A program made the translations under genes and the position numbers. This document shows, piece by piece, positions 8,507 through 16,460 of a stretch of 64,000 nt of DNA; position 1 is the first letter of the stretch, and the number at the start of each line of letters is the position of its first letter. The DNA is from Streptomyces sp. DG2A-72 (GTDB lineage Bacteria > Actinomycetota > Actinomycetes > Streptomycetales > Streptomycetaceae), in contig NZ_JASTLC010000001.1 in assembly GCF_030499575.1 (NCBI RefSeq), positions 7,650,001 through 7,714,000 on the forward strand. Direction: 5' to 3'. Below the pieces are notes generated by a model that worked only from the letters and a program-made list of their open reading frames with translations, was not told where the DNA came from and ran no database searches.

Positions 8507-9754
8507 ATGGAGCAGTACGAGCCCGAACCGCTGACTCCGGTCCAGCTGGCCGCCATGCGGCGCAGCCTCCGGAACGGCAGGGCCGCCCTCACCCGTCGTT
8601 CGCTGCTGCGCGCCTCCGCGGGCGGCGCGCTCGCGGTCGGCGGCCTCGGGGCGCTGAGCGCCTGCGGGATCCCCGCGGCGGGCAAGTCGGAGGGCGGCAC
8701 CTCCGCGGAGGACTACTCGGCGAAGGAGAAGGAGGTCAGCTTCTCCAACTGGACCGAGTACATCGACATCGACGAGAGCGAGAAGCACCACCCCACGCTC
8801 GAGGCGTTCACCAAGCGGACCGGCATCAAGGTCAAATACACCGAGGACATCAACGACAACAACGAGTTCTTCGGCAAGATCAAGCCGCAGCTCGCCGCGG
8901 GCCAGGACACCGGCCGCGACATCATCGTCCTCACCGACTGGCTGGCCGGGCGCCTCATCCGCCTGGGGTGGGTCCAGAAACTGGACCCGGCCAACCTGCC
9001 GCACGCCTACGCCAATCTGTCCAGCCAGTTCCGCAGCCCCGACTGGGATCCCGGACGCGCCTACTCGTACCCCTGGCAGGGCATCTCGACCGTCATCGCG
9101 TACAACAAGAAGGCGCTCGACGGCATCGAGGTCAAGTCGGTCTCCGACATGCTCGACAACCCCAAGCTCAAGGGCCGCATCGGCTTCCTCACCGAGATGC
9201 GCGACAGCATCGGCATGACGCTGCTGGACATGGGCAAGGACCCGGCGAAGTTCACGGACGACGACTACGACGCGGCCGTGGCCCGGCTCCAGAAGGCCGT
9301 CGACAAGGGGCAGATCCGCCGCTTCACCGGCAACGACTACACGTCCGACATCACCAGCGGCGACTTCGCGGCCTGTATCGCGTGGGCCGGTGACGTCGTA
9401 CAGCTCAAGGCGGACAGCCCGGACGTCGACTTCGTCATCCCGGACAGCGGCTACATGACGTCGACCGACAACATGCTGATCCCCAACAAGGCGCGCCACA
9501 AGACGAACGCCGAGCGGCTCATGGACTACTACTACGAGCTGGAGCCGGCCGCCCAACTGGCCGCCTACATCAACTACGTCTGTCCCGTGGACGGAGTGAA
9601 GCCCTATCTCGCGAAGATCGACGAGGGCGCGGCGGACAACCCGCTGATCATCCCGGACAAGGAAATGGCCGCGAAGTCCCATGCCTTCCGCTCGCTGAGC
9701 TCGAAGGAAGAGACGGCCTATGAAGAGAAGTTCGCGAAGCTGACAGGGGCGTGA
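8507..9754 (+). CDS. potD: Polyamine ABC transporter substrate-binding lipoprotein (PotD-like)
   Basis: A 415-residue exported protein. The N-terminus has a twin-arginine signal (LTRRSLLRAS at residues 29-38) and a lipobox ending in Cys53 (LGALSAC), so it is exported folded and lipid-anchored. The mature part begins with KEVSFSNWTEYIDIDE and contains GIKVKYTEDINDNNEFFGKI and YSYPWQGISTVIAYNK. It ends with CPVDGVKPYLAKIDEGAADN, all typical of PotD/PotF-type spermidine/putrescine binding proteins. It is followed directly by the ATPase and two permeases of the same importer. The exact polyamine cannot be read from sequence. Confidence 0.9.
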   Translation: MEQYEPEPLTPVQLAAMRRSLRNGRAALTRRSLLRASAGGALAVGGLGALSACGIPAAGKSEGGTSAEDYSAKEKEVSFSNWTEYIDIDESEKHHPTLEAFTKRTGIKVKYTEDINDNNEFFGKIKPQLAAGQDTGRDIIVLTDWLAGRLIRLGWVQKLDPANLPHAYANLSSQFRSPDWDPGRAYSYPWQGISTVIAYNKKALDGIEVKSVSDMLDNPKLKGRIGFLTEMRDSIGMTLLDMGKDPAKFTDDDYDAAVARLQKAVDKGQIRRFTGNDYTSDITSGDFAACIAWAGDVVQLKADSPDVDFVIPDSGYMTSTDNMLIPNKARHKTNAERLMDYYYELEPAAQLAAYINYVCPVDGVKPYLAKIDEGAADNPLIIPDKEMAAKSHAFRSLSSKEETAYEEKFAKLTGA

Positions 9755-9759
9755 CGACG

Positions 9760-10905
9760 ATGACGAACGACAGCAGCGGCGACGTCCGCCTCTCCGGGAT
9801 CAGCAAGACCTACGGCTCCTTCACCGCCGTACACCCGCTCGACCTGACCGTGCCGCAGGGCTCCTTCTTCGCCCTGCTCGGTGCTTCCGGCTGCGGCAAG
9901 ACCACAACCCTGCGCATGATCGCGGGACTTGAGGAGCCGACGAGCGGCACCGTCCACCTCGGCGACCAGGAGGTCACGCACCTGCCGCCGTACAAGCGGC
10001 CGGTGAACACGGTCTTCCAGTCGTACGCCCTCTTCCCGCACCTCGACATCTTCGAGAACGTCGCCTTCGGCCTGCGCCGGCGCGGCATCAAGTCGGTGAA
10101 GAAGCAGGTCGGGGACATGCTCGACCTGGTCCAGCTCGGCGAGCAGGCGCGCAAGAAGCCGCATCAGCTCTCCGGCGGCCAGCAGCAGCGTGTGGCCGTG
10201 GCCCGTGCGCTGATCAACACCCCGAAGGTGCTTCTTCTCGACGAGCCCCTCGGCGCCCTCGACCTCAAGCTGCGCCGGCAGATGCAGCTGGAGCTCAAGC
10301 GCATCCAGACCGAGGTCGGCATCACCTTCGTGCACGTCACGCACGACCAGGAGGAGGCCATGACGATGGCCGACAGGGTCGCCGTGATGAACGCGGGCCG
10401 AGTAGAGCAGCTGGGTTCGCCCACGGACCTCTACGAGAACCCCAAGACCACCTTCGTCGCCAACTTCCTCGGCACGTCCAACCTGATCGAGGCCGAGGTC
10501 GACAACAAGACCGGCGGCGAGATCGTCGTCCGGGCCGGCGGCGGCAAGCTCGTCCTGCCCGAGGTGCGCTGCTCCGCGCCCACGACGACCGGCGGCAAGG
10601 TGCTGGTCGGCGTACGCCCGGAGAAGATCACTCTCACCCACGCGGACGACGCGGGCGAGATCCCCGAGGCCCGCAACCGCATCACCGGCAAGATCGCGGC
10701 CACGTCGTTCATCGGGGTCTCCACGCAGTACGTCATCGACAGCCCGGTCTGCCCCGAGTTCGAGGTCTACGCCCAGAACATCGACCGTGACGCCCGGCTC
10801 GTGCCCGGCGCCGACGTCGTCCTGCACTGGAGCCCGGCGCACACCTTCGGTCTCGACGCGGCTCAGGACATCGACGCGGGGATCGAAGAAGAGGCGGCGG
10901 TCTGA
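9760..10905 (+). CDS. potA: Polyamine ABC transporter ATP-binding protein (PotA-like)
   Basis: A 381-residue ABC ATPase. Motifs: Walker A GASGCGKTT, Q-loop NTVFQSYALFPH, signature LSGGQQQRVAVARAL, Walker B VLLLDEPLGALD and switch His in HVTHDQEEAM. The C-terminal third is the TOBE-type regulatory domain (VGVRPEKITL). It energises uptake of polyamines by the PotBC channel. AGGGG at 9745-9749 fits ATG 9760 (10-nt spacing) better than the in-frame GTG at 9751, which overlaps the potD stop. The TGA stop shares its last base with the ATG of the next gene, implying translational coupling. Confidence 0.92.
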   Translation: MTNDSSGDVRLSGISKTYGSFTAVHPLDLTVPQGSFFALLGASGCGKTTTLRMIAGLEEPTSGTVHLGDQEVTHLPPYKRPVNTVFQSYALFPHLDIFENVAFGLRRRGIKSVKKQVGDMLDLVQLGEQARKKPHQLSGGQQQRVAVARALINTPKVLLLDEPLGALDLKLRRQMQLELKRIQTEVGITFVHVTHDQEEAMTMADRVAVMNAGRVEQLGSPTDLYENPKTTFVANFLGTSNLIEAEVDNKTGGEIVVRAGGGKLVLPEVRCSAPTTTGGKVLVGVRPEKITLTHADDAGEIPEARNRITGKIAATSFIGVSTQYVIDSPVCPEFEVYAQNIDRDARLVPGADVVLHWSPAHTFGLDAAQDIDAGIEEEAAV

Positions 10906-11831
10906 TGGCGTCCCTCACCGAGGCGCCACCGCCTCTCGCGCCGGCCCCGGAGAAGAAGCCCCCGCGCAAGCGTGGCCGCTGGACGCCGTACTGGCTGCTC
11001 CTGCCCGGCATCCTCTGGCTGCTGATCTTCTTCGCGATGCCGATGATCTACCAGGCCTCCACGTCCGTGCAGACGGGCTCCCTGGAGGAGGGCTACAAGG
11101 TCACCTGGCACTTCGCGACCTACTGGGACGCGCTGTCCGAGTACTACCCGCAGTTCCTGCGCTCGGTGCTGTACGCGGGCGCGGCGACGATCCTGTGTCT
11201 GGTCCTCGGCTACCCGCTGGCGTACCTGATCGCGTTCCGTGCGGGCCGCTGGCGGAACCTGATCATGATCCTGGTGATCGCGCCGTTCTTCACCAGCTTC
11301 CTGATCCGTACGCTCGCCTGGAAGACGATCCTCGCGGACGGCGGCCCGGTCGTCGGCGCCCTCAACACGCTGCACGTCCTGGACGTCACCAGCTGGCTCG
11401 GCTGGACCTCCGGCGACCGCGTGCTGGCGACTCCGCTGGCGGTCGTGTGCGGTCTGACGTACAACTTCCTGCCGTTCATGATCCTGCCGCTGTACTCCTC
11501 GCTGGAGCGCATCGACGGGCGGCTGCACGAGGCGGCGGGCGATCTGTACGCCAAGCCGGTCACGACCTTCCGGAAGGTGACCTTCCCGCTGTCGATGCCG
11601 GGTGTCGTCTCCGGCACGCTGCTGACCTTCATCCCGGCGGCCGGTGACTACGTCAACGCCGATCTGCTCGGCTCGACCGACACCCGCATGGTCGGCAATG
11701 TCATCCAGACCCAGTTCCTGCGGATTCTCGACTATCCGACGGCCGCGGCCCTCTCCTTCATCCTGATGGCCGCGATCCTCATCATGGTCACCCTCTACAT
11801 CCGCAGGTCCGGAACGGAGGATCTGGTTTAA
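10905..11831 (+). CDS. potB: Polyamine ABC transporter permease (PotB-like)
   Basis: A 308-residue inner-membrane permease with six predicted helices, starting after a Pro/Lys-rich cytoplasmic leader (PPLAPAPEKKPPRKRGRW). The first helix is YWLLLPGILWLLIFFAMPMI. The EAA coupling loop reads LHEAAGDLYAKPVTTFRKVT, which docks on the ATPase. The long periplasmic-side segment between helices 1 and 2 is typical of PotB. It is coupled to potA by a 1-bp stop/start overlap, and the next gene begins immediately after its stop, so all four subunits are one operon. Confidence 0.92.
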   Translation: MASLTEAPPPLAPAPEKKPPRKRGRWTPYWLLLPGILWLLIFFAMPMIYQASTSVQTGSLEEGYKVTWHFATYWDALSEYYPQFLRSVLYAGAATILCLVLGYPLAYLIAFRAGRWRNLIMILVIAPFFTSFLIRTLAWKTILADGGPVVGALNTLHVLDVTSWLGWTSGDRVLATPLAVVCGLTYNFLPFMILPLYSSLERIDGRLHEAAGDLYAKPVTTFRKVTFPLSMPGVVSGTLLTFIPAAGDYVNADLLGSTDTRMVGNVIQTQFLRILDYPTAAALSFILMAAILIMVTLYIRRSGTEDLV

Positions 11832-12632
11832 ATGGCCTTCGTCACCTGGCTCAAGCGCCATTTCGTCGTCATCGCGGGACTGCTGACCCTCGGCTATCTC
11901 CTGCTGCCGAACGTCGTCGTCACGGTGTTCTCCTTCAACAAACCGAAGGGGCGCTTCAATTACGAATGGCAGGAGTTCTCCACCGACGCCTGGAAGGACC
12001 CGTGCGGTGTCGCCGACATGTGCGGCTCGCTGTCGGTCAGCCTCCAGATCGCGTTGTGGGCGACGCTCGGCGCCACGCTCCTCGGCACGATGATCGCCTT
12101 CGCGCTGGTCCGCTACCGGTTCCGCGCGCGGGGTGCCGTCAACTCGCTGATCTTCCTGCCGATGGCGATGCCCGAGGTCGTCATGGCGGCCTCGCTGCTC
12201 ACCCTGTTCCTCAACATGGGTGCACAGTTGGGATTCTGGACGATCCTGATCGCCCACATCATGTTCTGCCTCAGCTTCGTCGTCACGGCCGTCAAGGCGC
12301 GCGTGATGTCGATGGACCCGAAGCTGGAGCAGGCGGCGCAGGATCTGTACGCCGGACCGTTCCAGACGTTCGTCCGGGTCACCCTGCCGATCGCGGCCCC
12401 GGGAATCGCCGCGGGCGCGCTGCTCGCCTTCGCGCTCTCCTTCGACGATTTCATCATCACCAATTTCAACGCGGGCTCGACCGTCACCTTCCCCATGTTC
12501 GTCTGGGGCTCGGCACAGCGCGGCACACCCGTTCAGATCAATGTCATCGGTACGGCCATGTTCCTGGTCGCCGTACTGCTCGTGCTGGCCTCCATGGTCA
12601 TCAGCAATCGCAGAAACAAGCAAAAGGCATAA
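11832..12632 (+). CDS. potC: Polyamine ABC transporter permease (PotC-like)
   Basis: A 266-residue permease, second half of the PotBC channel. The N-terminal helix is FVVIAGLLTLGYLLLPNVVV, followed by the PotC signature VVTVFSFNKPKGRFNYEWQE. The EAA loop reads LEQAAQDLYAGPFQTFVRVT and the C-terminal SFDDFIITNFNAGSTVTFPM is characteristic of PotC/YdcV proteins. Its ATG directly follows the potB TAA. An AGGGAG site after its stop serves the oxidoreductase gene 29 bp downstream. Confidence 0.92.
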   Translation: MAFVTWLKRHFVVIAGLLTLGYLLLPNVVVTVFSFNKPKGRFNYEWQEFSTDAWKDPCGVADMCGSLSVSLQIALWATLGATLLGTMIAFALVRYRFRARGAVNSLIFLPMAMPEVVMAASLLTLFLNMGAQLGFWTILIAHIMFCLSFVVTAVKARVMSMDPKLEQAAQDLYAGPFQTFVRVTLPIAAPGIAAGALLAFALSFDDFIITNFNAGSTVTFPMFVWGSAQRGTPVQINVIGTAMFLVAVLLVLASMVISNRRNKQKA

Positions 12633-12661
12633 CCGAAAAACCCCTGTAGGGAGTTGAAATC

Positions 12662-14089
12662 ATGGCCCCAAGCGCCATGAGCCGTGGCAGCAACTGGACA
12701 AAGGCACTCTCTGAAGCCCGGCCGGTCTCGTACTGGCTGGACGACCCCGGCAAGCCCCACCCCGAGCCCACCCTCACCGGCGCCGAGACCTGCGATCTGC
12801 TGGTCGTCGGCGGTGGCTACAGCGGACTGTGGACCGCGCTCATCGCCAAGGAGCGCGACCCGCAACGGGACGTGGTGCTGGTGGAGGGCCGCGAGGTGGG
12901 CTGGGCCGCCTCGGGCCGCAACGGCGGCTTCTGCGCCGCCTCGATCACGCACGGCCTGGCCAACGGGCTCGCCCGCTGGCCGGACGAGATCCACAAGCTC
13001 CAGGAGCTGGGCGCCCGCAACCTCGACGAGATCGAGGCGGCGGTCGCCCGCTACTGCATCGACTGCGACTTCGAGCGCACCGGCGAGATCGACGTCGCCA
13101 CCGAGACGTACCAGGCGTGGGAACTGCGCGACTGGTACGAGGAGATGGAGCAGCGGGGTCTGGCTGACGGCGTCGAGTTCCTGGACGCCGAAGCGGTACG
13201 GGCACAAGTCGACTCACCGACATTCCAGGCGGGCCTGTACGACCGCCGCGGCGTCGCCATGCTCCATCCGGCCAAGCTCGCCTGGGGCCTCAAGCGCGCG
13301 TGCCTCGAACTCGGCGTCCGCGTCTACGAGCACACCCCCGCGCTCACCCTGAAGCCGTACGGCGCCGGTATGGCCGTACGCACCCCCTACGGCTCCCTCC
13401 GCGCCCGCCACGTCGCGCTCGGCACCAACATCTTCCCCAGCCTGGTCAAGCGGGTACGGGCGTACACCGTCCCGGTCTACGACTACGCCCTGATGACGGA
13501 GCCGCTGACGGCCGATCAACTCGCCTCCCTCGGCTGGAAGAACCGCCAGGGCCTCGGGGACTCGGCGAACCAGTTCCACTACTTCCGGCTGTCCGCCGAC
13601 AACCGCGTCCTCTGGGGCGGTTACGACGCGGTCTACCCGTACGGCGGCCGGGTGCGCGCCGAGTACGACGACCGCCCGGAGACGTACGCCAAGCTCGCCC
13701 GGCACTTCTTCACCTGCTTCCCGCAGCTGGAGGGAGTGCACTTCACGCACGCGTGGGGCGGCGCGATCGACACCTGCTCGCGCTTCTCGGCGTTCTTCGG
13801 CACCGCGCACCAGGGGAAGGTGGCGTACGCGGCCGGGTTCACGGGCCTGGGCGTCGGCGCCACCCGCTTCGGCGCCGACGTGATGCTGGACCTGCTGGCG
13901 GGGGAGCGCACGCAGCGCACGGAACTCGACATGGTGCGCAAGAAGCCGCTGCCGTTTCCGCCGGAGCCCTTCGCCTGGACCGGGATCGCGCTGACGAAGT
14001 GGTCGCTGGCCCGCGCGGACGCGCACGGCGGGCGGCGCAATCTGTGGCTGAGAACCATGGACAGGCTGGGGCTCGGCTTCGACAGCTGA
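12662..14089 (+). CDS. puuB: FAD-dependent oxidoreductase, gamma-glutamylputrescine oxidase-like
   Basis: A 475-residue DAO-superfamily flavoprotein. The dinucleotide-binding motif is LLVVGGGYSGLWTALIAKER near residue 43, followed by VGWAASGRNGGFCAAS. The C-terminal block is AYAAGFTGLGVGATRFGADV. The closest family I recognise is PuuB/OrdL, which oxidises gamma-glutamylputrescine to the aldehyde with release of H2O2. Its position right behind the pot operon and behind an aminoaldehyde dehydrogenase supports a polyamine role. No gamma-glutamyl ligase (PuuA/GlnA3-like) is in the window, so whether the substrate is glutamylated is open. The gene is the last of the operon that begins at 6923. The symbol is by similarity only. 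Confidence 0.8.
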   Translation: MAPSAMSRGSNWTKALSEARPVSYWLDDPGKPHPEPTLTGAETCDLLVVGGGYSGLWTALIAKERDPQRDVVLVEGREVGWAASGRNGGFCAASITHGLANGLARWPDEIHKLQELGARNLDEIEAAVARYCIDCDFERTGEIDVATETYQAWELRDWYEEMEQRGLADGVEFLDAEAVRAQVDSPTFQAGLYDRRGVAMLHPAKLAWGLKRACLELGVRVYEHTPALTLKPYGAGMAVRTPYGSLRARHVALGTNIFPSLVKRVRAYTVPVYDYALMTEPLTADQLASLGWKNRQGLGDSANQFHYFRLSADNRVLWGGYDAVYPYGGRVRAEYDDRPETYAKLARHFFTCFPQLEGVHFTHAWGGAIDTCSRFSAFFGTAHQGKVAYAAGFTGLGVGATRFGADVMLDLLAGERTQRTELDMVRKKPLPFPPEPFAWTGIALTKWSLARADAHGGRRNLWLRTMDRLGLGFDS

Positions 14090-14161
14090 CGGTGATGCGG
14101 ACACAAGCCTGTGATTCAGTTCACTCCGACGGATTGAGCGAACCCGCGTAATGCCGCCGGG

Positions 14162-14215
14162 AGACCTCCCTCTCCCTCGTGACGCGTTCTGCGTCGACGA
14201 GAGACAAGGAGGTCT
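14162..14215 (+). promoter_or_regulatory. Long RNA hairpin that masks the ribosome binding site of the next gene
   Basis: AGACCTCC (14162-14169) pairs perfectly with GGAGGTCT (14208-14215), which contains most of the Shine-Dalgarno AAGGAGG at 14206-14212. Further in, CTCGT/ACGAG and GACGC/GCGTC (14181-14185 with 14191-14195) extend the stem to a 5-nt loop at 14186-14190. Folding would block translation from ATG 14220. This is a candidate thermosensor, protein-binding leader or attenuator. Confidence 0.55.
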
Positions 14216-14219
14216 TCTC

Positions 14220-14663
14220 ATGACAGGGGCCAAGACGGCGGTCGAGTGGCTGGCGTCCGTCGCACCGGACCCCGAGGCCTGCCGCTGGGAGTGGGAGCGC
14301 AACCCCCTCGGGGTCGCGCTGCTCCCGGCCGGCAAAGCCTGGGACGTCCTGATCCTGCCGGGTGAACTCGGCTACCCCACCCTCGACGTACTGACCCGGA
14401 TCCTCGACCAACTCGGGCCCGTGCTGGTCGACTTCGGCGACGCCCGGATGGGCTTCTTCGTGCCACCGGGCACGGCCGCCCGCTGGCTCGGCACGGGCAT
14501 CCGCACGGCGGGGGCGGGCACGTGGATCGTCGTGCCGTATCCGGGACGCGCCACCGGGGGAGTCCGCTGGCTGGTCCCCCCGGACGGCTCCGGCACGCTC
14601 ACTGACCCGGCGCTGCTGGAACTGGCTATGCATGAGGCTGCGGCCGGCTCGGCCGACGACTAA
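14220..14663 (+). CDS. Small conserved protein of unknown function
   Basis: A 147-residue soluble protein starting MTGAKTAVEWLASVAPDPEA. ATG 14220 is set by AAGGAGG at 14206-14212. No signal peptide or transmembrane segment is present. The central part (GVALLPAGKAWDVLILP, VLVDFGDARMGFFVPPGTAA, GTWIVVPYPGRATGGVRWLV) faintly recalls the N-terminal half of bifunctional primase/polymerase-like proteins of actinobacteria, without catalytic acidic residues that I can identify. I would not assign a function. It lies 130 bp after the oxidoreductase and is separated by the hairpin leader, so it is probably regulated on its own. A dispersed repeat follows it. Confidence 0.7.
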   Translation: MTGAKTAVEWLASVAPDPEACRWEWERNPLGVALLPAGKAWDVLILPGELGYPTLDVLTRILDQLGPVLVDFGDARMGFFVPPGTAARWLGTGIRTAGAGTWIVVPYPGRATGGVRWLVPPDGSGTLTDPALLELAMHEAAAGSADD

Positions 14664-14710
14664 GGGGGTGTCGCCAGGTGTTGTCGGTCGACTGCGGCGG
14701 TGTCGTGGCT

Positions 14711-14734
14711 GGTCGCGCAGTTCCCCGCGCCCCT
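14711..14734 (+). repeat. Interspersed intergenic repeat, copy A
   Basis: Core CGCGCAGTTCCCCGCGCCCC, with similar flanks (about 14690-14746). It shares this core with copies at 31648-31670 (same orientation) and 53316-53339 (reverse). All three lie between genes. This sequence is, to my knowledge, very common in Streptomyces intergenic regions. Confidence 0.75.
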
Positions 14735-14790
14735 TCAGGGCGCTGCCGGGGCCGGCTGTCAGACCGTTGCTGGAAGTCTTGACAAGCTGA

Positions 14791-14804
14791 TTGGTCTGGA
14801 CCAA
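14791..14804. promoter_or_regulatory. DasR-type dre operator in a chitinase promoter
   Basis: TTGGTCTGGACCAA is a perfect palindrome and matches the TGGTCTAGACCA consensus of DasR, the GntR-family N-acetylglucosamine-responsive repressor of Streptomyces chitin genes. A TTGACA -35-like box is at 14779-14784 and the operator occupies the spacer. The start codon of the chitinase remnant is at 14852. Confidence 0.75.
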
Positions 14805-14851
14805 ATTGTGCGGCGCTCCACCCTCCAATTCCCCCATGCCCGGAGGTCTTT

Positions 14852-15479
14852 GTGGATCGCGCCAGACCCTTCGTCGGCGCCCTCACGGCCACCGTCCTGG
14901 CCGTGCGGCATCACCGCACTCTCGTCGGCCGCCCGTGCGGCCGACGCGGACCTCGCCCGCCACGGAGGTTTTGAATCCGCCCTCGACGGCTGGACCTGCG
15001 CCTCCGGTACGACGGTCAACTCACCCATACGCACGGGCAGTTCCGCGCTCCAGACAACCCCGGCCGGCAGCGACAACGCCCGGTGCGCGCAGACGGTGAC
15101 CGTGAAACCCGACTCGCAGTACACGCTCTCCGGTTACGTCCGCAGCCCCGTGTGAAACCGGGTCCACCGGCGAACCGGAGTTGTGCCCTCGGGGGCTCCC
15201 GCGTGGGACTCGTAACGTCCCACTCCATGGGCGGCGCCGACTTCCACGTCGCCATGACCGACATGCTGCTCACCGGCTTCCCGGTCGCGGGCAATGGCTA
15301 CGTGGCCCCCGCCGAGGTCGTGAACACCCTCGACGGCCTGACGAAGAAAGAGCAACTGCGGCTCGTACACCACCCACTGCACCTGGCCCGCCCTGCGCGG
15401 CCTGATGACGTGGTCGATCAACTGGGGCCGCTCTGCGAACTGGGAGTTCCAGCGGACCTTCGACGGCTACTTCCGCTGA
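14852..15479 (+). pseudogene. Decayed GH18 chitinase (signal peptide, carbohydrate-binding part and C-terminus remain)
   Basis: Starting at GTG 14852, with GGAGG at 14842-14846, the first 18 codons read like a signal peptide (DRARPFVGALTATVLA). One extra base near 14906 then shifts the frame to GITALSSAARAADADLARHG and GGFESALDGWTC, a carbohydrate-binding domain that ends at a stop at 15153-15155. Another frame gives AMTDMLLTGFPVAGNGYVAP, typical of the GH18 C-terminal half. A further shift restores LRGLMTWSINWGRSANWEF to the TGA at 15477-15479, the classic end of a Streptomyces chitinase. The catalytic DxxDxDxE segment is missing, so a large internal deletion plus at least three frameshifts are present. 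The gene is dead although its operator survives. Its end overlaps the PAP2 gene. Confidence 0.8.
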
Positions 15480-16293
15480 CGCCCAGGCGCACGCACAGCA
15501 CGAACGTCGTCAGCAGCACCGCACCGAGGCACCAGCTGGCCACCACGTCCAGTGGCCAGTGGTAGCCGCGGCGGACCAGACCGAAGCCGACGCCGGCGTT
15601 GACGGCGGCGCAGAGCAGGACGAGGGCGCGGCGGGCCCGGGCCGTGCGGAGCCAGGGGAGGAGGAGCAGGGTGGCACAGCCGTAGGCGATCGCGGCCGTG
15701 GCCGTGTGGCCGGAGGGGAAGTAGCCGGTGGCGGGCGGCACGGCCGGGGTGCCAGGGCGGTCCGTCAGTACCTTCAGTGGGACGACCAGAGCCGGGACGA
15801 GCGCCATCAGGACGGCCGCCGCGGTGGCCGGCAGCCACCAGCGGTCTGTACCACTGCGGCGGGCGCGCCAGGCGGCGTACCCGAGGGCGACCGCGAGAAC
15901 CGGTACCGCGACCGGGACACCGCCCAGGTCAGCGAGGAGTCCGGAGATCCGGTCCGGGTGGACGAGGGCCCGGCTGGCGCGCGAGTCGAGGCGCAGCAGC
16001 GGGCCGTCGACGACGACCTGCCAGGTGATCAGCGCGAAGAGAAGGGCCGGAAGGCCGAGAAGGAGAAGGAAGGAGGCCGGCCGCCCCGGAACAGGGGGGG
16101 TGGTTCCGGGGCGGCCGATCAGATCGGATGGTCGGCCGCCCCGGGGGGTTTGGGGCGGGCGACTGTCCGATCGGTGAGGAGATCCAGAGCCGGAGGCTCC
16201 GGTTGTGTGCGCGAGGGCACGACCAGGTCGAAGCTGGGGAGGCCCCGGCCTGTTGCCACCCACAGTCCCCTGTGGGCGGGGTGTATCTCTCAT
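15418..16293 (-). CDS. PAP2-family membrane phosphatase
   Basis: A 291-residue protein if ATG 16293 is the start; the first 70 residues are polar and Pro/Gly-rich, and the true start may be further in. The membrane part begins with FLLLLGLPALLFALITWQVV and has five to six helices. The phosphatase motifs are present: KVLTDRPG (motif 1), GYFPSGHTATAAIAYG (motif 2, PSGH) and RRGYHWPLDVVASW (motif 3 with catalytic His and Asp). Such enzymes dephosphorylate phosphatidic acid, undecaprenyl pyrophosphate or related lipids on the outer face of the membrane; the substrate is not determinable. The 3' end overlaps the chitinase pseudogene by 62 bp on the opposite strand. Confidence 0.85.
   Translation of the reverse strand: MRDTPRPQGTVGGNRPGPPQLRPGRALAHTTGASGSGSPHRSDSRPPQTPRGGRPSDLIGRPGTTPPVPGRPASFLLLLGLPALLFALITWQVVVDGPLLRLDSRASRALVHPDRISGLLADLGGVPVAVPVLAVALGYAAWRARRSGTDRWWLPATAAAVLMALVPALVVPLKVLTDRPGTPAVPPATGYFPSGHTATAAIAYGCATLLLLPWLRTARARRALVLLCAAVNAGVGFGLVRRGYHWPLDVVASWCLGAVLLTTFVLCVRLGVSGSSRRRSAGTPSSQSGPS
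16079..16116. other. Perfect 14-bp inverted repeat near the 5' end of the PAP2 gene
   Basis: GGCCGCCCCGGAAC (16079-16092) and its complement (16103-16116) flank a 10-nt loop. It lies in the polar leader of the predicted PAP2 protein, just before the first membrane helix. If the true start lies downstream, this would be an untranslated leader hairpin. The 167-bp gap 16294-16460 holds no other feature that I can name. Confidence 0.4.
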
Positions 16294-16460
16294 CTGGGTA
16301 GAACCTACGGCAGGGGGTGGGCGTAAGACAGACGGAATCGCGTCCCGTCATCCACCTCGCACACGTTCTTCACACGCTCTGACGGCCGCCGTCCCGGCCC
16401 TGGAATCCCGGTGGACGACAGGGCTGGGACGAGTGGGGTTCATGAGGTGTGCGCGGCGGC

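Noticed and set aside
14100..14219. Upstream extension of the small protein to ATG 14151
   Set aside because: The start at 14220 has a strong Shine-Dalgarno, whereas the extension would translate the hairpin leader and has no ribosome binding site.
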